Source of the DNA: G001797105 sp964528155
Lineage (GTDB): Bacteria; Chloroflexota; Anaerolineae; Anaerolineales; E44-bin32
Reading direction: 5' to 3'
Assembly: GCA_964528155.1 (NCBI GenBank)
Contig: CAZGRL010000014.1
Coordinates: 1 to 62,923 of the forward strand
Length of the DNA stretch: 62,923 nucleotides
The notes beneath the pieces are model-generated. The model was not told the DNA's origin. It saw nothing but the letters and a program-made list of their open reading frames with translations, and did not search any database. Below, in pieces: positions 59,321 through 62,923 of the stretch (position 1 is its first letter; the number at the start of each line of letters is the position of its first letter). A program made the position numbers and the translations under genes.

Positions 59321-60405
59321 TGAGGGAGCAAGAAAAATGCCAACCCGAGGATGAGATATAGCGTCAGCAGGCTGGCGCCTTCGAGCCAGTTGGATTCTCC
59401 GTCGGAGGCGACGAAGGCAGTGATGACGACCGCGCCGATGAGCGCCACCAGCTCGAAGTTGTTGAAGACGAGAGTCAACGGGTTCCCGAGGAGAAGACTG
59501 ATGAAGACGAGCAGAGGAGCCACGAGCAACGCCACCTGGATGCTCGAGCCGATGGAGACCTCGGCGCACAGGCTCATCTGGTTCTTCATGGCCACCCTCA
59601 CCGCGACCAGGTGCTCGGCGACGTTGCCGACGATCGGCACGAGGATGATCCCAAGGAAGAACTCGGACACGCCGAACTGCTTGACGACTGGTTCGACCTG
59701 GCCCACCAGGATCTCGGACATCCATACGGTCCCGATTGTGGCGACGATGAGCGCAATGATGGCCGTCCGCAGACTCCATTCGGGTTCGCCGGCCACAGCT
59801 TGGGTCGAACCTCGCGACAGATGGCTCGGCTCCAGCCTCATTCCGTAGATCAGTCCGAGGGCATAGATCACCACCATCATCGCGGCCACGCCCAGACTGA
59901 GCGCCTCCACGGATCCATCATCACGGATCCCGCCGGCCACGTGTGAAAACAAGGAAGGGACGCTCAGGGCGGTCACGGCCAGCATAAGCAGAATGCTATC
60001 GCTGGAGGCTTTCCGTCGGTCGAAAACCTGTATCCCGTGTCGTGCTCCGCCGGCGAGCATCCCCATCCCCAGCACCAGAAGCAAGTTGCCGAGGATCGAA
60101 CCGGTGATCGAGGCTTTGACCAGCTCGAGCAAGCCTTCGCGGATGGCCACGATGCTGATGATCAGTTCAGCGCTGTTTCCCAGCGTCGCGTTCAACAGCC
60201 CACCGATGCGCGGCGTTGTGTGGGCTGCCGCGCTCTCGGTCGCCTCGCCGATGAGGCCGGCCATCGGTGCCAGCGCCGCCCCCGACACAAGCATCACCCA
60301 GCCGGCCGGCGCATCGAGTGCGACCAGAATGATCGCAAGGGGCACGCAGGCCAGAAGCCAATACAGCGGATTGGTTATCAGCCTCCGGAATAGATCTCGG
60401 GTCAT
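59317..60405 (-). CDS. Ca2+/H+ antiporter (CaxA/ChaA family)
   Basis: A 362-residue CaCA-superfamily exchanger with about eleven hydrophobic helices in two halves. The two ion-binding repeats are GGLLNATLGNSAELIISIVAI and VPIVGNVAEHLVAVRVAMKNQMSLC. An acidic loop is not prominent. It removes calcium from the cytoplasm in exchange for protons. It overlaps the lipid-kinase gene upstream and the SH3 gene downstream by 4 nt each. Confidence 0.94.
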   Translation of the reverse strand: MTRDLFRRLITNPLYWLLACVPLAIILVALDAPAGWVMLVSGAALAPMAGLIGEATESAAAHTTPRIGGLLNATLGNSAELIISIVAIREGLLELVKASITGSILGNLLLVLGMGMLAGGARHGIQVFDRRKASSDSILLMLAVTALSVPSLFSHVAGGIRDDGSVEALSLGVAAMMVVIYALGLIYGMRLEPSHLSRGSTQAVAGEPEWSLRTAIIALIVATIGTVWMSEILVGQVEPVVKQFGVSEFFLGIILVPIVGNVAEHLVAVRVAMKNQMSLCAEVSIGSSIQVALLVAPLLVFISLLLGNPLTLVFNNFELVALIGAVVITAFVASDGESNWLEGASLLTLYLILGLAFFLLPQ

Positions 60406-61367
60406 GGAACCTCGCGACCCGGGGCAGTCTCCTGGGTGAAGACCTGTGGGCCGCTAGGCCTGGGAACGATCACGTTCAGCGCACGCGGTCGCACGCCAAA
60501 CGTACACGAAGTCTCAAGGAGCAGCGGTTCACCGTCGAGCTCCATACTGATCGGACGCTCGCTCTCGAACACGGCTTGGTCCGTCTGGAAGTGAATGACA
60601 CCCGGTGAGTCGACGTGTGTCCCCATGAGGATCTGAGCGACGCGGACCACGGCATCGGCGATGGAACGACCTTCGATCAGCCAGAAGTCCAACAAGCCAT
60701 CATCGACCTTGGCTCGAGGCGAGAGCTCCAGCAATCCACCGGCGTAGGCCCGGATGTTGCTGGCGATGGCTACCAGGAAACGGCCTTCCCAGGACTGGCC
60801 GTCAGCGCGAACGACAAGGTCGATCCCATCCCAGCCCAAAGATGTCCACACCGCCATCGTGGCATAGTGAATGGTGGCCAGCGCTTTCTCCCACCGCTCG
60901 CGCGGCTCAATGCTGTTTACAATGGTCGCGTCCAGCCCTACCCCCGCCCAGAGCAGGAAGGAATGCTGATCGCACACGCCCAGATCGACCCTGCGCACCT
61001 CCCCCTGGGCGAGTCTGGTTGCTGCGTCCTCGAGGGCGAACCAGTGTGTCCAATCCAACCCCGCCAGCCCGAGTTCGTGCGCCCATACGTTGGCTGTACC
61101 GGACGGCAGCACTCCCAGCGCCGTCTCGTGGCCGGCCAGGGCCGTCGCCACCCTGCCGACGGAACCGTCACCACCGGCGACGAACACCGCATCGCATCCT
61201 TTATGGGCAGCCTGGCGGGCCAGATCGGACAGATCCTGGCCTTCGCTGGTCTCGAGGACTTCGATCTCCCAGTCAGCCTCGGTCAGCACGCGAACTGCGC
61301 GGCTGAGCAAAGGCCCGGCGGGAAAGCGCCCCGCATAAGGGTTATAGATAAGCCAAGCTTGACGCAT
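60402..61367 (-). CDS. Diacylglycerol/lipid kinase family protein (DgkB/YegS type)
   Basis: 321 residues from the ATG at 61367, preceded by GGAGAGG. Family features are AWLIYNPYAG at the start, the nucleotide loop VFVAGGDGSVGRVATAL, LPSGTANVWAHELGL, and WAGVGLDATIV, then MELDGEPLL near the end. Members phosphorylate diacylglycerol or related lipids at the membrane. It is the first gene of the minus-strand group with the antiporter and SH3 gene. Confidence 0.93.
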   Translation of the reverse strand: MRQAWLIYNPYAGRFPAGPLLSRAVRVLTEADWEIEVLETSEGQDLSDLARQAAHKGCDAVFVAGGDGSVGRVATALAGHETALGVLPSGTANVWAHELGLAGLDWTHWFALEDAATRLAQGEVRRVDLGVCDQHSFLLWAGVGLDATIVNSIEPRERWEKALATIHYATMAVWTSLGWDGIDLVVRADGQSWEGRFLVAIASNIRAYAGGLLELSPRAKVDDGLLDFWLIEGRSIADAVVRVAQILMGTHVDSPGVIHFQTDQAVFESERPISMELDGEPLLLETSCTFGVRPRALNVIVPRPSGPQVFTQETAPGREVP

Positions 61368-61386
61368 CCGCCTCTCCCCAACTGAG

Positions 61387-61392
61387 ATTATA
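61387..61392 (-). promoter_or_regulatory. -10 element of the lipid-kinase operon
   Basis: TATAAT on the minus strand (61392-61387), no good -35. Predicted leader about 13 nt with GGAGAGG. Confidence 0.5.
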
Positions 61393-61518
61393 GCGCAAGG
61401 GTCGATTTCCCCCCTAATGATGTCCAGCGTGAGAGTGTCGTACGTCGGCGGGCAGCTCGCAGCTTGCACACAGGCTGTCCCGATCGAGCACGCACTTGAT
61501 GACCGCGTGGCGGAGGGA

Positions 61519-61547
61519 TTGCCCGGCCCTCCCTGCGAGGTTAAAAT
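61519..61547 (+). promoter_or_regulatory. Promoter of the second Ser/Thr kinase
   Basis: TTGCCC (61519-61524), 17-nt spacer, TAAAAT (61542-61547). It supports the GTG start at 61567 rather than upstream starts. Confidence 0.65.
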
Positions 61548-61566
61548 CGGGCTCATAGGTGAGTGT

Positions 61567-62610
61567 GTGGGCGACGCACAACTGACGAACCTCGGCGGTC
61601 GATATCAGATCCTTGGCCAGCTCGGCTCGGGCGGAATGGCCAAGGTCATGCGGGCGCGCGACCTCAACCTTCAACGCGAGGTTGCCATCAAGATCCTGCA
61701 CGAGGATCTGATCAGCGATGTGGCCTTTCAGGCCCGTTTCCTTCAGGAGGCGCGCGCCGCCGCCAACCTGATCCATCCGAACATAGTCACCGTCTATGAC
61801 TTCGGGCAGGACGCCGACCGTTACTTCATCGTCATGGAATACGTCGTCGGCACTGATCTGAAGACCCTTATCCGGCGCCGAGGCCGCCTGCAGGTCGACG
61901 AAGCGGTCGAGCTCATGATCCAGATAGCGGCAGGAGTTGGCTATGCGCATCGCGCCGGGCTCGTTCACTGCGATCTCAAACCTCACAATGTCCTCGTCGC
62001 CGCGGACGGCCGAGTCAAGATCACCGATTTCGGGATTTCGCGCGCCCTGGCTTCGATCAATCCGGGCGAGAGATCTGATGTCGTATGGGGCAGCCCACAA
62101 TACTTCGCCCCAGAGCAGGCATCGGGCGAGGCGCCGTCACCCGCCACCGACGTCTACGCGCTGGGGGTGATCTTCTTCGAGATGCTCACCGGCCGCCTGC
62201 CGTTCGAGGCTACCGATGCCAGCGCTCTGGCCGAGCTTCATCTCAGCGCCCCGCCTCCACAACCGCGCTCGCTCAACCCCGACATCCCTGCCACGCTCGA
62301 GACGATCGTTCTCAAAGTCCTCTCGAAGGAGCCGGCCGCTCGCTATCGGACGGCCGACCAACTCGGCCGGGTCTTGATGACCTACGCCTCGCAGGCGGGG
62401 ATGGCCGAGGTGATGCCGGCATCTATGCCAGCCCCTGAGCCCGTTCATGACCCTGAGGCGATGACCGCTCCCATGGATGTCGCCAGTGATCAGGTCGACT
62501 GGCTGGCCGTTATGCTCGGCCTTCTGGCGTTCGTCGCGGTCGGCGGCCTGATCCCGCTGTGGCTTTGGGCCTGCCTGCTTTATCCCACCTGTCCGCTGAG
62601 CGGCTTCTAA
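61567..62610 (+). CDS. Membrane-anchored Ser/Thr protein kinase
   Basis: 347 residues from the GTG at 61567, which follows AGGTGAG and lies just behind the promoter. Kinase domain at about 12-275: YQILGQLGSGGMAKVMRARD, AIKIL lysine, catalytic loop HCDLKPHN (Arg of HRD is Cys), DFG in ITDFGIS, and GSPQYFAPEQ. A hydrophobic segment at about 316-338 (LAVMLGLLAFVAVGGLIPLWLWACLL) anchors it; only about ten residues remain outside, so there is no PASTA or other sensor. The Arg loss puts it among kinases controlled without activation-loop phosphorylation (non-RD). Confidence 0.93.
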   Translation: MGDAQLTNLGGRYQILGQLGSGGMAKVMRARDLNLQREVAIKILHEDLISDVAFQARFLQEARAAANLIHPNIVTVYDFGQDADRYFIVMEYVVGTDLKTLIRRRGRLQVDEAVELMIQIAAGVGYAHRAGLVHCDLKPHNVLVAADGRVKITDFGISRALASINPGERSDVVWGSPQYFAPEQASGEAPSPATDVYALGVIFFEMLTGRLPFEATDASALAELHLSAPPPQPRSLNPDIPATLETIVLKVLSKEPAARYRTADQLGRVLMTYASQAGMAEVMPASMPAPEPVHDPEAMTAPMDVASDQVDWLAVMLGLLAFVAVGGLIPLWLWACLLYPTCPLSGF

Positions 62611-62830
62611 TTACAGCCTCCGGCGATTGTTCAACCGCGGCACCCGCGCGCCGAACCCACTTCTGATCACCCCGGCGAACGTCCCCATCCGTCGCGGGAC
62701 GACACGCTCGCGAGGCGGCTTGTTGGCCTTGCCGCCGATCACGCGGCCAACAGCGGTTGCGATCGAGCCATCGCGGTCAGGTCGCAGCCCGACAAACCGT
62801 CCAGGACGGACAAGGCTCCCCAAGCCTGAG
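62611..62830. other. Region without a confident gene
   Basis: A 70-codon minus-strand frame (62823-62611, TTG start, Arg/Gly-rich) abuts the kinase stop; TAATTA supplies stop codons on both strands. It shows no family pattern and a weak start, so it is not called. The plus strand shows no frame of note. Confidence 0.3.
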
Positions 62831-62855
62831 AGGCTCCGGGAGCCTTTGATTCATC
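62831..62855 (+). terminator. Terminator beyond the second kinase gene
   Basis: Stem AGGCTCC / GGAGCCT (62831-62837 with 62839-62845), then TTGATTCATCC. The same 7-bp stem is used at 36272. It may end the kinase transcript with a 220-nt tail. The remaining 62856-62923 shows nothing. Confidence 0.55.
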
Positions 62856-62923
62856 CGGCCACGACGCGACGAGCGTTCGGAGGAGCACCCCTTTCATCGC
62901 AGACATGCCCGTTGTGGTGGCCG

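Noticed and set aside
62611..62823. 70-codon minus-strand gene at the window end
   Set aside because: TTG start without ribosome site, Arg/Gly-rich composition and no family resemblance.

Overview
The window is about 63 kb of GC-rich (roughly 60-65% by eye) bacterial chromosome. It most resembles Chloroflexota, probably an Anaerolineae-like metagenome-assembled genome. The reasons are a monoderm-looking set of lipoproteins and LytR/G5-type envelope proteins, type 2 IPP isomerase next to a short-chain prenyl synthase, Ser/Thr kinases with PQQ propellers, TrmFO, and frequent GTG/TTG starts. This assignment is an inference. A run of ten Ns at 12177-12186 followed by homopolymers marks a scaffold join.

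Layout. 1-480: end of a Roadblock/LC7-like gene. 7405-572 (minus): trmFO, an M28/glutaminyl-cyclase-like lipoprotein, hflX and a fused FAD/Fe-S oxidase. 7501-12072 (plus): a sigma-54 cassette of rpoN, a soluble PAS-GAF-PAS histidine kinase and an NtrC-type activator without a DNA-binding domain. 12342-23400 (plus): a compact run of a small membrane protein, a 1714-residue TPR protein, a caspase-fold (C25/gingipain-like) peptidase, a TIM-barrel-like protein, an FtsZ with an altered catalytic T7 loop, and two tiny proteins. It ends at a perfect 51-nt palindrome. 23584-26453: an LCP-like protein and an amino-acid ABC binding protein and permease. 26531-29745: tRNA-Leu(GAG), plsX, fabF and a NERD-like protein. 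29879-34491: a membrane spermidine-synthase-like protein, a truncated panB and an SPFH protein with a helical partner. 34743-36190: Nudix and membrane protein. 41785-36310 (minus): scpB, rluB, sucC, sucD, TPR, UroD-like and rsmD. 41785-47809 (plus): lipoproteins, UDP-glucuronate decarboxylase-like enzyme, GtrA, thioesterase and a BchI-like AAA+. 48099-47863 (minus): acpP. 48277-50323: idi2 (frameshifted) and a prenyl synthase. 50462-56263: a phospho-signalling cluster (Ser/Thr kinase-PQQ, PP2C, J-domain/VWA, zinc-ribbon/FHA, small protein, OmpR-type regulator). 56405-57750: Hsp20 and a NarL-type regulator. 61367-57847 (minus): lipid kinase, Ca2+/H+ antiporter, SH3 protein, DUF971 and a helical protein. 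61567-62610: a second Ser/Thr kinase.

The main discovery candidate is 7432-23400. Three sites match the sigma-54 -24/-12 consensus with exact GG-N10-GC spacing. They lie upstream of rpoN (7432-7447), of the membrane/TPR/peptidase operon (12290-12306) and of the TIM-barrel/FtsZ genes (20501-20517). I found no comparably good site elsewhere in the intergenic DNA. I read this as a self-contained sigma-54 regulon. A cytosolic signal would act through the kinase and the DNA-binding-free activator to switch on a TPR scaffold plus caspase-fold peptidase together with a divergent, probably GTPase-impaired FtsZ. The combination is not one I recognise; its function (cell-division arrest, regulated proteolysis, defence or differentiation) is speculative.
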